Source: Clostridiales bacterium
Lineage (GTDB): Bacteria; Bacillota; Clostridia; Clostridiales; Caloramatoraceae
NCBI GenBank assembly: GCA_026416355.1
Contig: JAOAFH010000063.1
Location: 1-13,296 of the forward strand
Length of the DNA: 13,296 nt
Direction of reading: 5' to 3'
The notes beneath the pieces are model-generated. The model saw nothing but the letters and a program-made list of their open reading frames with translations. It ran no database searches and was not told the origin of the DNA. How positions within the stretch are numbered: the stretch's first letter is position 1; the number at the start of each line of letters is the position of its first letter. The position numbers were made by a program, and so were the translations under genes. This document shows positions 1-7,561 of the stretch, piece after piece.

Positions 1-19
1 AGATGTGTATAAGAGACAG
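1..19 (+). other. Nextera/Tn5 mosaic-end sequencing adapter (artefact)
   Basis: The first 19 bases, AGATGTGTATAAGAGACAG, are identical to the Tn5 mosaic-end adapter used in Nextera libraries. This is library-preparation sequence left on the end of a contig, not part of the genome. Read in the yvcK frame it gives GTG TAT AAG AGA CAG (MYKRQ), a peptide often seen as a false N-terminus when this adapter is not trimmed. Genomic sequence starts at about base 20. Confidence 0.97.
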
Positions 20-44
20 GGACTTAGCGGGGGATGGAAAATAA
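20..44 (+). CDS. Possible 3' end of an upstream gene (rapZ candidate), truncated by the contig edge
   Basis: From base 21 a reading frame gives DLAGDGK and then TAA at 42-44, which overlaps the ATG of yvcK (TAATG). Such a stop/start overlap is typical of coupled genes in an operon. In Bacillota the gene before yvcK is usually rapZ (yvcJ), and RapZ proteins commonly carry an HRD[IL] motif near the C-terminus, so a frame beginning with D-L at the break is compatible with that. Only seven codons are visible, so the frame could be open by chance. The identity rests on neighbourhood rather than on similarity. Confidence 0.3.
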
Positions 45-1360
45 TGATGTTTTTAGATTGGTTTAGACCAGGACTTAATTTAAAAAGATGGATGTTAATG
101 GGGTTAGTAGGTTTGCTTGTTTTTATATTAGGTGTTTCTAAATTTCTATTTAGAGGGTTAATATATGATGTATATTCACTTTTATACATCTATATTGCTA
201 TAATAGGAATGGTTTTGATATATGCATCTTTAAAACTACTTCTTAAAAATACAATGGCACTAATTACAGGAATAAACGTTAATAAAGAGACCTTTTCAAA
301 CATATTTTATGAACAAAAACTTCAGGTTCGTGGACCTAAAATTGTGGCCATTGGTGGTGGAACAGGACTTTCTACAATGCTAAGAGGTCTTAAAGAATAT
401 ACAACAAACATTACTGCAATAGTTACTGTTGCAGATGATGGTGGTGGTTCAGGAGTTTTGAGAAGATCTCTTGGTATGCTTCCACCTGGTGATATAAGAA
501 ACTGTCTTGTTGCCTTAGCTCATACAGAACCTCTTATGGAGGAGCTTATGCAATATAGGTTTAAAGATGGCGAACTTAAAGGTCAAAGTTTTGGAAACCT
601 ATTTATTGCTGCAATGAATGGTATTTCAAACAATTTTGAAGATGCCATAAAAAAGATGAGTGACGTTTTAGCTGTAAAGGGGAAAGTATACCCAGCAACA
701 CTTAACAATGTAACATTATGTGCTAAACTAGAAAATGGTGAAATAGTAAAAGGTGAATCTATAATACCTGAGGTATGCTACGAAAAAGGAGAAAAAATAG
801 ATTATGTTTTTTTAGAGCCACATGATGCAAAACCTCTTGATGAGGCACTTATGGCAATAAAAGATGCTGATTGTATTGTAATAGGTCCAGGTAGCTTATA
901 TACAAGCATACTACCTAATTTAGTTATTAAAGAAATATCAGAGGCTGTTAAAGAATCTAAAGCCATAAAGGTATATGTTTCAAATATAATGACTCAACTT
1001 GGAGAAACACAAAACTATAAACTATCTGACCATATAAATGCAATAGAAAAACATTGTGGCAAAGGAATAATTGATTTTGTTATAGCAAACAATGGAAAAA
1101 TTCCTGATGAATTCTTCAAAAAGTACAAAGAAGACGGACAGGACTTAGTTGTAAATGATGTTGAAGATATTAGAGATACAATAGATATAATATTTAAAAA
1201 CTTAGTCTATATAAACAACAATGGTCTTTTAAGACACAATACAGAAGAACTTGCTAGAACTATAATGGAACTTGTATTAAAATATGTTTTCCCTATGAAT
1301 AAAAGAAGGGTTCTTGACTACTACTATCTAAGTGAAAGGTTAAAGGGAAAAGGAAGGTGA
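44..1360 (+). CDS. yvcK: YvcK/GlmR family protein with N-terminal membrane hairpin
   Basis: The family (also called gluconeogenesis factor, CofD/UPF0052-like) binds UDP-sugars. In Bacillus it supports growth on gluconeogenic carbon sources and directs precursors into peptidoglycan synthesis. From ATG 44 the protein is 438 residues. Two hydrophobic segments (about 17-36 and 44-67) form a membrane hairpin absent from the shorter B. subtilis protein (about 317 residues); the soluble domain starts near residue 95. Family motifs are intact: GGGTGLS (104-110), ADDGGGSG (130-137) followed by PPGDIRNCL, and GPGSLYTS (281-288). I chose ATG 44 because GGGGGA at 29-34 is a good ribosome binding site 9 nt upstream; ATG 47 is an alternative. 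The in-frame GTG at 5 lies in adapter sequence and is false. The stop is 4 nt before whiA, the usual gene order. Identification is secure. Confidence 0.95.
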   Translation: MMFLDWFRPGLNLKRWMLMGLVGLLVFILGVSKFLFRGLIYDVYSLLYIYIAIIGMVLIYASLKLLLKNTMALITGINVNKETFSNIFYEQKLQVRGPKIVAIGGGTGLSTMLRGLKEYTTNITAIVTVADDGGGSGVLRRSLGMLPPGDIRNCLVALAHTEPLMEELMQYRFKDGELKGQSFGNLFIAAMNGISNNFEDAIKKMSDVLAVKGKVYPATLNNVTLCAKLENGEIVKGESIIPEVCYEKGEKIDYVFLEPHDAKPLDEALMAIKDADCIVIGPGSLYTSILPNLVIKEISEAVKESKAIKVYVSNIMTQLGETQNYKLSDHINAIEKHCGKGIIDFVIANNGKIPDEFFKKYKEDGQDLVVNDVEDIRDTIDIIFKNLVYINNNGLLRHNTEELARTIMELVLKYVFPMNKRRVLDYYYLSERLKGKGR

Positions 1361-1364
1361 TAGA

Positions 1365-2315
1365 ATGTCCTTTTCATCAGTTGCAAAAAGCGAACTATGC
1401 AGAATTACCGATGAAAAGAAATGCTGTCAATTGGCAGAACTAGCTGCAATAATGAAAATGAGTGGTACAATTCATATAAACGGGAAAAATGGACTTAGCT
1501 TTAGAATAGCAACAGAAAACCCTGCAATAGCAAGAAGGGTATTTACTCTTTTAAAAAATGTTTTTGGTATACAAACTGATATTTTAGTTAAAAAAAATAG
1601 TACATTTAAAAAGAGCAATGTCTATATTGTTGTAATAACTCCTGATATGGGAGCAAAAGAGATATTGCTAAAGACAGGTATATTAAAACAACATTCAGAT
1701 GGAACAATAGGAATAAACAACAAAATCTATTCTGAGCTTATAAAAAAATCTTGTTGTAGAAGAGCATATATAAGGGGAGCATTTTTAGGTGGAGGCTCCA
1801 TAAGTAACCCAGAGAAAACATATCACTTAGAGTTTGTTACAAACTCAATTGAAAACGCAGAAGACCTTATGAAACTTATAAACTCATTTAATTTAAATGC
1901 AAAGGTTATACAAAGAAAAAGCAATTTTGTTGTTTATTTAAAAGAGGGAGAGCAAATAATAGACCTTCTTAACATTATAGGTGCCCACAGTGCCCTATTA
2001 GAGCTTGAGAATGTTAGAATATACAAAGAGATGCGTAACAATGTAAATAGACTTGTAAACTGTGAAACAGCTAATTTAAACAAAACAGTTGATGCAGCTG
2101 TTAGGCAAATAGAATCAATTAATTTTATTAAAGAAAAAGTTGGCCTTAAAAAGCTCCCACCTAATCTTAGAGAAATAGCAGAACTTAGAATTAATTACCC
2201 AGATGTATCCTTAAAGGAGCTTGGACAGATGCTAAATCCTCCAATTGGGAAATCAGGTGTAAACCACAGGCTTAGAAAAATTGAAAAAATTGCAGAAGAG
2301 TTAAAAGATTCGTAA
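1365..2315 (+). CDS. whiA: DNA-binding protein WhiA
   Basis: WhiA is a DNA-binding protein of Gram-positive bacteria: a sporulation regulator in Streptomyces, and linked to division and chromosome segregation in Bacillus. The 316-residue length is normal. The N-terminal part is the degenerate LAGLIDADG homing-endonuclease fold, with the signature R-A-Y-I-R-G-A-F-L-G-G-G at 133-144. The C-terminal part (about 255-312) is the helix-turn-helix domain, including LPPNLREIAELR and KSGVNHRLRKIE. The family is not thought to cut DNA; the homing-endonuclease fold has been kept for binding or dimerisation. The ribosome binding site AAGGAAGGTG (1350-1359) lies inside the end of yvcK, so the two genes are very probably one operon with coupled translation. 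An intrinsic terminator begins at the stop codon. Identification is secure. Confidence 0.96.
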   Translation: MSFSSVAKSELCRITDEKKCCQLAELAAIMKMSGTIHINGKNGLSFRIATENPAIARRVFTLLKNVFGIQTDILVKKNSTFKKSNVYIVVITPDMGAKEILLKTGILKQHSDGTIGINNKIYSELIKKSCCRRAYIRGAFLGGGSISNPEKTYHLEFVTNSIENAEDLMKLINSFNLNAKVIQRKSNFVVYLKEGEQIIDLLNIIGAHSALLELENVRIYKEMRNNVNRLVNCETANLNKTVDAAVRQIESINFIKEKVGLKKLPPNLREIAELRINYPDVSLKELGQMLNPPIGKSGVNHRLRKIEKIAEELKDS

Positions 2316-2342
2316 AGGGGCTATATTCAAAGTCCCTTTTTT
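2314..2342 (+). terminator. Intrinsic terminator after whiA
   Basis: AAAGGGGCT (2314-2322) pairs with AGTCCCTTT (2331-2339), nine pairs including one G-T, with an 8-nt loop. The T run at 2337-2342 forms the 3' side and tail. The stem starts within the whiA stop codon. It separates the yvcK-whiA unit from the next gene. Confidence 0.85.
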
Positions 2343-2344
2343 GA

Positions 2345-2350
2345 TATAAT
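2345..2350 (+). promoter_or_regulatory. Candidate -10 box for the ytoI-like/dnaE unit
   Basis: A perfect TATAAT lies just behind the whiA terminator and 32 nt before the next start codon. No good -35 is seen at 17 nt (about 2322-2327, TATATT), so the assignment rests on the -10 and on its position between a terminator and a gene. The predicted transcript would start near 2357 and have a leader of about 25 nt. Confidence 0.4.
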
Positions 2351-2382
2351 TATTTTAAGACTGTATTTTAGGGAGTGGAGCT

Positions 2383-3693
2383 ATGTCAAAGCATGAGGAG
2401 ATTATAAAATATATTCAAAGTCTTAAGGTTGGTACAAAAATTTCAGTAAGGTCAATTGCAAATGATTTAAATGTTAGTGATGGTACTGCATATAGAGCAA
2501 TAAAAGATGCAGAAACATTAGGTATAGTTAGTACAATTCCTAGGGTTGGAACTGTTAGAATAGAAAAGGTTGAAAAGAAGAACATAGAAAATTTGACTTA
2601 TGCTGAAGTTGTTAATATTGTTGAAGGTTCTGTTTTAGGGGGAAAAGATGGTCTTCATAAAACATTAAATAAATTTGTTATAGGTGCCATGACTCTTGAT
2701 ATAATGAAAAAATACATCTCACCAGGCAATCTTTTAATAGTTGGTAACAGAGAAGAAGCACAAAGATTGGCACTTGAAAAGGATTGTGCAGTTTTAATTA
2801 CAGGTGGATTTACATGTTCAGATGAAATAAAACAACTTGCAAATAGTAAGGGACTTCCTATTATATCTTGTACCTATGATACCTTTACAACAGCTTCTAT
2901 GATAAATAAAGCAATTTCTGAAAATCTAATAAAGAAGGATATTATTTTAGTTGAAGATATAATGAAAACAGAGGCATCCTTTGTTAGAGTTACAGATACA
3001 ATTTTAAATTTAAAGGATAAAATGCAAAAAACTAAACATGGTAAATTTCCTGTTCTTGATGAATACAACAAGGTAGTTGGAATTATAACTTTAAAGGATT
3101 TAACATTAGATGCAAATGATGATGAATTAGTATTAAAATATATGACTAAAGATCCAATTACAGTAACACCAAAAACATCTGTTGCCTATGTTGCCCACAT
3201 AATTGTATGGGAAGGCATTGAGCTTATCCCTGTTGTTGAAAATAAACAGCTTGTTGGAGTTATTAGTAGACATGATGTTATAAAGGCATTACAATATGTA
3301 AATAGGCAGCCACAGATGGGACAAACAATAGATGATTTAGTTCTTAAAAACTTCACATGCATAAACACAGAAAAGGGAATGAAGTTTACAGGAAGAATAA
3401 TACCAGAGATGCTAAATCCAATTGGAACAGCTAGCTGGAATGCCTTAACTTTGGTTATGTCAACAATGGGTACAATTGCCCTAAGACAAAGGAATCATTT
3501 AAATATTGTTGTGGATTCATTTTCAGTATTTTATGTAAAGCCTGTTCAGGTTGATACAGTAGTTACTATAAATACTTCAATTATAGACATGGGAAGATAT
3601 TATTCAAAGGTTGAAATAGAAATGTATAATGAAATAGATAAAGAACTTATTGGAAAGGCAATACTTAGCGCAAAGATACTAAAGAAAAACTAA
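2383..3693 (+). CDS. ytoI: HTH-DRTGG-CBS-hot-dog domain protein (YtoI-like putative regulator)
   Basis: This 436-residue protein has the layout of B. subtilis YtoI. It begins with a winged helix-turn-helix (about 1-62, with VSDGTAYRAIKDAE as the recognition region). A DRTGG domain follows (about 73-180, core ITGGF at 139-143 and the conserved YDTFTTAS). Next comes a pair of CBS domains (about 190-245 and 250-310, each with an (I/M)T/K...GI(I)T-type end) and a thioesterase-like hot-dog domain (about 330-434). CBS pairs usually bind adenine nucleotides, and DRTGG domains often accompany them as sensors; the combination with an HTH suggests a ligand-controlled transcription factor. Its target and ligand are not known to me, and an enzymatic role for the hot-dog domain cannot be excluded. 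GGAG at 2372-2375 serves ATG 2383. The stop codon overlaps the dnaE ribosome binding region, so the two genes are coupled. Confidence 0.88.
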   Translation: MSKHEEIIKYIQSLKVGTKISVRSIANDLNVSDGTAYRAIKDAETLGIVSTIPRVGTVRIEKVEKKNIENLTYAEVVNIVEGSVLGGKDGLHKTLNKFVIGAMTLDIMKKYISPGNLLIVGNREEAQRLALEKDCAVLITGGFTCSDEIKQLANSKGLPIISCTYDTFTTASMINKAISENLIKKDIILVEDIMKTEASFVRVTDTILNLKDKMQKTKHGKFPVLDEYNKVVGIITLKDLTLDANDDELVLKYMTKDPITVTPKTSVAYVAHIIVWEGIELIPVVENKQLVGVISRHDVIKALQYVNRQPQMGQTIDDLVLKNFTCINTEKGMKFTGRIIPEMLNPIGTASWNALTLVMSTMGTIALRQRNHLNIVVDSFSVFYVKPVQVDTVVTINTSIIDMGRYYSKVEIEMYNEIDKELIGKAILSAKILKKN

Positions 3694-3707
3694 TGGAGGT
3701 AGATGTG

Positions 3708-6700
3708 ATGGACTTTGTTCATCTTCATGTCCATACAGAATACAGTCTCCTAGATGGTTCAGCAAAAATTTCAAAGCTTATAAAAAAGGCAAGGGAACAC
3801 AATATGAGTGCCCTTGCCATTACTGACCATGGGAGTATGTATGGAGTAATTGAGTTTTATAAAAAATGCAAAGAAAATAACATAAAGCCTATTATAGGTT
3901 GTGAAGTATATATTGCCCCAAGGGGGAGGTTTAAAAAGGAAGGTAGTATAGATTCAGAAAACTACCATCTTGTTTTGCTTGCAAAAAACAATAATGGCTA
4001 TAAAAACTTAATGAAAATTGTATCTTCAGCATATGTTGAAGGTTTTTATTATAAGCCAAGAACAGACTATGAGTTTTTAAAAGAAAATTCTAATGATTTA
4101 GTAGCATTAAGTGCCTGCCTTGGTGGAGAGGTGCAAGCATTACTTCTTCAAGGAAACTATGAAGAAGCAAAGAAAAAGGCACTTTTATATGATGATATTT
4201 TTGGAAGAGGTAACTTTTATTTAGAACTACAAAATCACGGATTTGAAGAGCAGATAAAAGTAAATAAAGAGCTAATAAAACTATCAAATGAAACTGGTAT
4301 TCCTTTAGTTGCAACAAACGATGTCCACTATGTTGAAAAAGAAGATTCTAAGGCACACGAGATACTTCTTTGTATTCAAACAGGCAAAACAATAGATGAT
4401 GAAGATAGAATGAGTTTTGAAAATGATGAGTTTTATTTAAAGTCCAAAGAGGAAATGTATGAAATATTTAGCGAGCAAAAGGAAGCTCTTTTAAATACAG
4501 TTAAAATTGCAGATGAATGTAATGTAGAATTTGAATTTAATGTTACTAGACTTCCAAAATTTGATACACCAGAAGGAATTCCTTCAAATGAGTATTTAAG
4601 AAAAATATGTTTTGATGGTTTATATGAAAGATATAAAAATGTAACTCAAGAAGTTATAGATAGACTTGAATATGAGTTATCTGTAATAGAAAAGATGGGC
4701 TATGTTGATTACTTTTTAATAGTATGGGATTTTATAAAATTTGCTAAAGACAACAACATAATAACAGGCCCAGGACGTGGTTCGGCAGCAGGCTCAATTG
4801 TTGCATATACGCTAGGAATCACAAAAATTGATCCAATTAAATATAATCTTCTATTTGAAAGATTTCTAAATCCAGATAGAGTAAGCATGCCTGATATAGA
4901 TTCTGACTTTTGTTATGAAAGGCGCCAAGAGGTTATTGACTATGTTGTTAGAAAATATGGCCAAGACAGGGTAGCACAGATTATAACATTTGGAACAATG
5001 GCAGCAAGGGCAGTAATTAGAGATGTTGGAAGAGCTCTAAATTACCCATATGCAGAGGTTGATAGGATAGCTAAGATGATTCCAATGGAGCTAAACATTA
5101 CAATAGACAGAGCCCTTGAACTTAATCCTGAACTTAGAAAAGAATATGAGGCTGATGAGAGAATAAAATATTTAATTGATATATCAAAATCACTAGAGGG
5201 ACTTCCAAGACATTCATCAACCCATGCAGCAGGGGTTGTTATTTCATCGGCTCCACTTGTTGAATTTGTTCCACTTGCTAAAAATGACGAAGCAGTTGTT
5301 ACGCAATTTCCTATGACTATATTAGAGGAACTTGGTCTTTTAAAGATGGACTTTTTAGGACTAAGAACTCTAACTGTAATAAGAGATACAATAGACTTAG
5401 TTAAAAAGAATAGAGGAATAGATTTAGATTTAGATAAAATTGATTATGATGATAAAGAAGTGTATGAACTTATAAGCCAAGGAAATACAGAGGGTATATT
5501 CCAGCTAGAATCTCCAGGTATGACAAACTTCATGAAGGAATTAAAGCCAAATTCACTTGAAGACATAATAGCTGGTATATCACTTTATCGTCCAGGACCA
5601 ATGGATCAAATACCAACATATATTAAAAATAAAAATAATCCAGATAAAATAGAGTATCTAGACGAAAAATTAAAACCAATTCTTGATGTAACATATGGAT
5701 GTATGGTATATCAAGAACAGGTTATGCAGATAGTTAGAGATATTGCAGGATATTCATTAGGCCGTTCAGACCTTGTGCGTCGTGCAATGGCAAAGAAAAA
5801 ACACGATGTAATGCTAAAGGAAAGACAAAACTTTGTATATGGTCTTGACGATGAAAACGGTAATATTTTAGTTAAAGGTGCTGTAAGAAATGGTGTTAAA
5901 GAAGAGGTTGCAAATAAAATATTTGACTTAATGATGGACTTTGCAAGCTATGCGTTTAATAAGTCCGATGCAGCTGCTTATGCAGTTGTTGGCTATCAAA
6001 CAGCATATCTTAAAAAATATTACCCTGTTGAATTTATGACAGCTTTAATTACAAGTGTTGTTGGAAATAACGACAAAGTTGCATTTTATATTCAAGCATG
6101 CAAGAAAATGGGCATAGAAGTTCTTCCGCCTGATATAAATGAAAGTGAGTATTCATTTACTGTAATTGGAAATAAAATCAGGTTTGGTCTAGGTGCCATA
6201 AAAAATGTAGGTAAAGGTGCTGTTGAAGCTATAAAAGAAGCGAGAATTAAAAAAGGTCATTTTACAGGCTTTGTAGATTTTTGCTATAAGGTTAATCTAT
6301 CTGAAGTTAATAAAAAAGCAGTTGAGAGTATGATAAAGGCAGGAGCCTTTGACTCTTTAAATATAAAAAGGTCACAGCTTATGGCAATTTACGAAAGAAA
6401 AATGGATGCAGTTGCCAATGAGAAAAGAAAAACAATTGAAGGTCAGGTTTCGTTGTTTGGTCTTGCAACAGAGACACAAGGACAAATAAAAGAAGAATAT
6501 GACAATATAAAAGAATTTGATAAAAAGCATCTTTTGGCAATGGAAAAGGAAATGATGGGGCTTTATATAAGCGGACACCCACTAGATGAATATAGCAAGA
6601 TAATAGAAATGCATGCCACAACAAAAATATCAGATATCGTTAATATTGAAGATGAAAATGGAATACCTAGTGAGCATAAAGTTGAAGATGGACAAAAGGT

Positions 6701-7178
6701 TATAATTGCAGGTATAGTTCAAGGCGTTAATATAAAATCAACTAGAAACAACGATATGATGGCATTTATAACAGTTCAAGACCTTTATGCAAGTGTTGAA
6801 GTTTTGGTATTCCCTAAAATTTATCAAAAGTGTAATAAACAAATTTTTGAGGATAACATAGTGCTCATTAAGGGAAGAATAAACATTAAAGAGGATGAAC
6901 AGCCTAAAGTTATTGCAGAAGAAATAGAACCTCTTAGAAATGTAGAAGTTGCTTTAAAAAAAGTATATATTCGATTAGAAGATGAAAATTGGCAACAAGA
7001 ACTAGAAAAATTAAAACCACTTATAAAAAATCATATTGGAAATAACCCATTGTATGTATTTTTAAACAAAAGTAAAAAGGTCTTTCAATCACCTAGAGAG
7101 CTTTGGGTTGATGCATCAGATACCTTAATTTTCGAACTTAAAGTTAAATTAGGTCAAGAAAATGTAAAAATATCGTAA
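3708..7178 (+). CDS. dnaE: DNA polymerase III subunit alpha, DnaE type
   Basis: DnaE is a family C replicative DNA polymerase, which in Bacillota works beside PolC. The 1156-residue length fits. The N-terminal PHP domain keeps its metal ligands (H7, H9, D40-H41), so a metal-dependent activity there is plausible. The palm has the catalytic aspartates D396 and D398 in PDIDSDF and D548 in KMDFLG, matching E. coli D401, D403 and D555. A helix-hairpin-helix with GLGAIKNVGKGA follows near 827. QVSLF at 913-917 is a clear beta-clamp binding motif, and an OB fold starts near 998. I chose ATG 3708: GGAGGT at 3695-3700 is 7 nt upstream. An in-frame ATG at 3693, overlapping the previous stop, would leave this site inside the gene and has no site of its own. 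No truncation or frameshift is seen. Confidence 0.97.
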   Translation: MDFVHLHVHTEYSLLDGSAKISKLIKKAREHNMSALAITDHGSMYGVIEFYKKCKENNIKPIIGCEVYIAPRGRFKKEGSIDSENYHLVLLAKNNNGYKNLMKIVSSAYVEGFYYKPRTDYEFLKENSNDLVALSACLGGEVQALLLQGNYEEAKKKALLYDDIFGRGNFYLELQNHGFEEQIKVNKELIKLSNETGIPLVATNDVHYVEKEDSKAHEILLCIQTGKTIDDEDRMSFENDEFYLKSKEEMYEIFSEQKEALLNTVKIADECNVEFEFNVTRLPKFDTPEGIPSNEYLRKICFDGLYERYKNVTQEVIDRLEYELSVIEKMGYVDYFLIVWDFIKFAKDNNIITGPGRGSAAGSIVAYTLGITKIDPIKYNLLFERFLNPDRVSMPDIDSDFCYERRQEVIDYVVRKYGQDRVAQIITFGTMAARAVIRDVGRALNYPYAEVDRIAKMIPMELNITIDRALELNPELRKEYEADERIKYLIDISKSLEGLPRHSSTHAAGVVISSAPLVEFVPLAKNDEAVVTQFPMTILEELGLLKMDFLGLRTLTVIRDTIDLVKKNRGIDLDLDKIDYDDKEVYELISQGNTEGIFQLESPGMTNFMKELKPNSLEDIIAGISLYRPGPMDQIPTYIKNKNNPDKIEYLDEKLKPILDVTYGCMVYQEQVMQIVRDIAGYSLGRSDLVRRAMAKKKHDVMLKERQNFVYGLDDENGNILVKGAVRNGVKEEVANKIFDLMMDFASYAFNKSDAAAYAVVGYQTAYLKKYYPVEFMTALITSVVGNNDKVAFYIQACKKMGIEVLPPDINESEYSFTVIGNKIRFGLGAIKNVGKGAVEAIKEARIKKGHFTGFVDFCYKVNLSEVNKKAVESMIKAGAFDSLNIKRSQLMAIYERKMDAVANEKRKTIEGQVSLFGLATETQGQIKEEYDNIKEFDKKHLLAMEKEMMGLYISGHPLDEYSKIIEMHATTKISDIVNIEDENGIPSEHKVEDGQKVIIAGIVQGVNIKSTRNNDMMAFITVQDLYASVEVLVFPKIYQKCNKQIFEDNIVLIKGRINIKEDEQPKVIAEEIEPLRNVEVALKKVYIRLEDENWQQELEKLKPLIKNHIGNNPLYVFLNKSKKVFQSPRELWVDASDTLIFELKVKLGQENVKIS

Positions 7179-7186
7179 ATGAAAAT

Positions 7187-7215
7187 TTGACAAATCAATA
7201 GGGACAATATACAAT
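7187..7215 (+). promoter_or_regulatory. Near-consensus SigA promoter (P1) of the pfkA unit
   Basis: TTGACA (7187-7192), a 17-nt spacer and TACAAT (7210-7215) form an almost perfect housekeeping promoter that begins 9 nt after the dnaE stop codon. The predicted start is near 7222. The -10 sits inside the loop of the palindrome at 7198-7230, so a protein on the palindrome would cover the promoter. The transcript would run through the 65-residue ORF, pfkA and pyk. Confidence 0.7.
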
Positions 7216-7230
7216 TTAATTTGTCCCTAT
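7198..7230 (+). promoter_or_regulatory. Palindrome with GGGACA/TGTCCC arms over the P1 -10 box: operator candidate
   Basis: ATAGGGACAA (7198-7207) and TTGTCCCTAT (7221-7230) are perfect 10-nt inverted repeats with 13 nt between them. The interval holds the TACAAT box of P1. The right arm plus the next G, TTGTCCCTATG, recurs exactly at 7572-7582 before pfkA. That placement and recurrence favour a protein-binding operator. As RNA it would also form a hairpin and may serve as the dnaE terminator (see the separate entry). Confidence 0.5.
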
Positions 7231-7241
7231 GTTACTTTTTT
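7198..7241 (+). terminator. Probable dnaE terminator (same palindrome plus T run)
   Basis: The 10-bp stem 7198-7207/7221-7230 has a 13-nt loop and is followed by GTTACTTTTTT, so the T run (7236-7241) starts 5 nt after the stem. That is weaker than a classical terminator but is the only candidate directly behind dnaE. Confidence 0.5.
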
Positions 7242-7242
7242 C

Positions 7243-7302
7243 AATAAAATCAATAAAAAAAATTAACGATTTTTTCTATTGATTTTATTTGACAATTTTT
7301 TT
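7243..7302 (+). repeat. Long AT-rich inverted repeat in the pfkA-unit leader, followed by a T run
   Basis: Bases 7243-7255 are a perfect 13-nt inverted repeat of 7277-7289 (core ATAAAATCAATA/TATTGATTTTAT). After one A/C mismatch, another 7 pairs (7257-7263 with 7269-7275) close the hairpin on a 5-nt loop. A run of seven T follows at 7296-7302. A transcript from P1 would contain the whole structure, so it could be a second terminator, a leader attenuator or a stabilising hairpin. The right arm touches the -35 of P2. Confidence 0.6.
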
Positions 7303-7317
7303 AAAATTAATTTGATA
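7289..7317 (+). promoter_or_regulatory. Second SigA-like promoter (P2)
   Basis: TTGACA (7289-7294), 17 nt and TTGATA (7312-7317) have ideal spacing. The predicted start, near 7324, falls in the ribosome binding site of the 65-residue ORF (AGGGGG, 7323-7328), leaving a very short leader for that ORF but an ordinary one for pfkA downstream. Confidence 0.4.
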
Positions 7318-7336
7318 GGGTTAGGGGGCCAATTTC

Positions 7337-7534
7337 ATGTGGACAGTAATATATTTAGCTCATAGCGTAAAAGATGCGCAAAGGATTGAAGAGGCTCTTA
7401 CGACAGAAGGATTTTTAGTAAAGGTAAGGGAAGTTGGAAAAAATAAAAATGGACAAGGTACCTTTGAAATTATGGTGCCAAATTCAGAGGCTGAAGATGC
7501 AAATATGCTAATGCCAGACATTATAACGCGGTAA
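7337..7534 (+). CDS. Small conserved-type protein, 65 residues, unknown function
   Basis: This is a real gene by all local signs: AGGGGG at 7323-7328 is 8 nt before the ATG, codon use matches the neighbours, and a small ORF in this place between dnaE and pfkA is common in clostridia. The protein reads as a compact alpha/beta unit. An N-terminal strand (WTVIYLAH) leads to a helix (DAQRIEEALTTEGF), then strands around FLVKVREVG and TFEIMVPN, and a final helix with SEAEDANML. The pattern of a helix that selects a residue pair followed by I-x-V-P and an acidic helix resembles the DUF2007 'putative signal transducing protein' fold; that is my inference. Database entries for such clostridial ORFs have sometimes been labelled glutamate decarboxylase, which is not credible at this length. 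It has no catalytic motif, cysteine or membrane segment. It is probably co-transcribed with pfkA and pyk. Confidence 0.8.
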   Translation: MWTVIYLAHSVKDAQRIEEALTTEGFLVKVREVGKNKNGQGTFEIMVPNSEAEDANMLMPDIITR

Positions 7535-7549
7535 ATACAGCTATTTTTT

Positions 7550-7555
7550 TATGAT
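7550..7555 (+). promoter_or_regulatory. Possible -10 box directly before pfkA (P3)
   Basis: TATGAT lies 7 nt before the GGGACA palindrome, so a start would fall at about 7562, at the edge of that palindrome. No recognisable -35 is present at 16-18 nt, so the case is weak. Confidence 0.25.
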
Positions 7556-7561
7556 AAAAGT

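Noticed and set aside
5..43. GTG start for yvcK at base 5
   Set aside because: Bases 1-19 are sequencing adapter; the ribosome binding site at 29-34 points to ATG 44.
1365..2315. whiA as an active LAGLIDADG homing endonuclease or mobile intron remnant
   Set aside because: The fold is shared but WhiA is a stable chromosomal DNA-binding protein with a C-terminal HTH, in its usual place after yvcK.
2341..2369. TTGATA-N17-TATTTT as promoter of the ytoI-like gene
   Set aside because: The start would fall at about 2376, inside the ribosome binding region, and the -10 is weaker than the TATAAT at 2345-2350.
3693..3707. Upstream ATG start for dnaE overlapping the previous stop codon
   Set aside because: It would place the only ribosome binding site (GGAGGT, 3695-3700) inside the gene; family N-termini start close to the HLHVHTEYS motif, as given by ATG 3708.
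7198..7317. Replication origin or attachment site in the dnaE-pfkA gap because of the dense palindromes
   Set aside because: No DnaA boxes, iterons, integrase gene or tRNA nearby; promoter and operator readings explain the structure.
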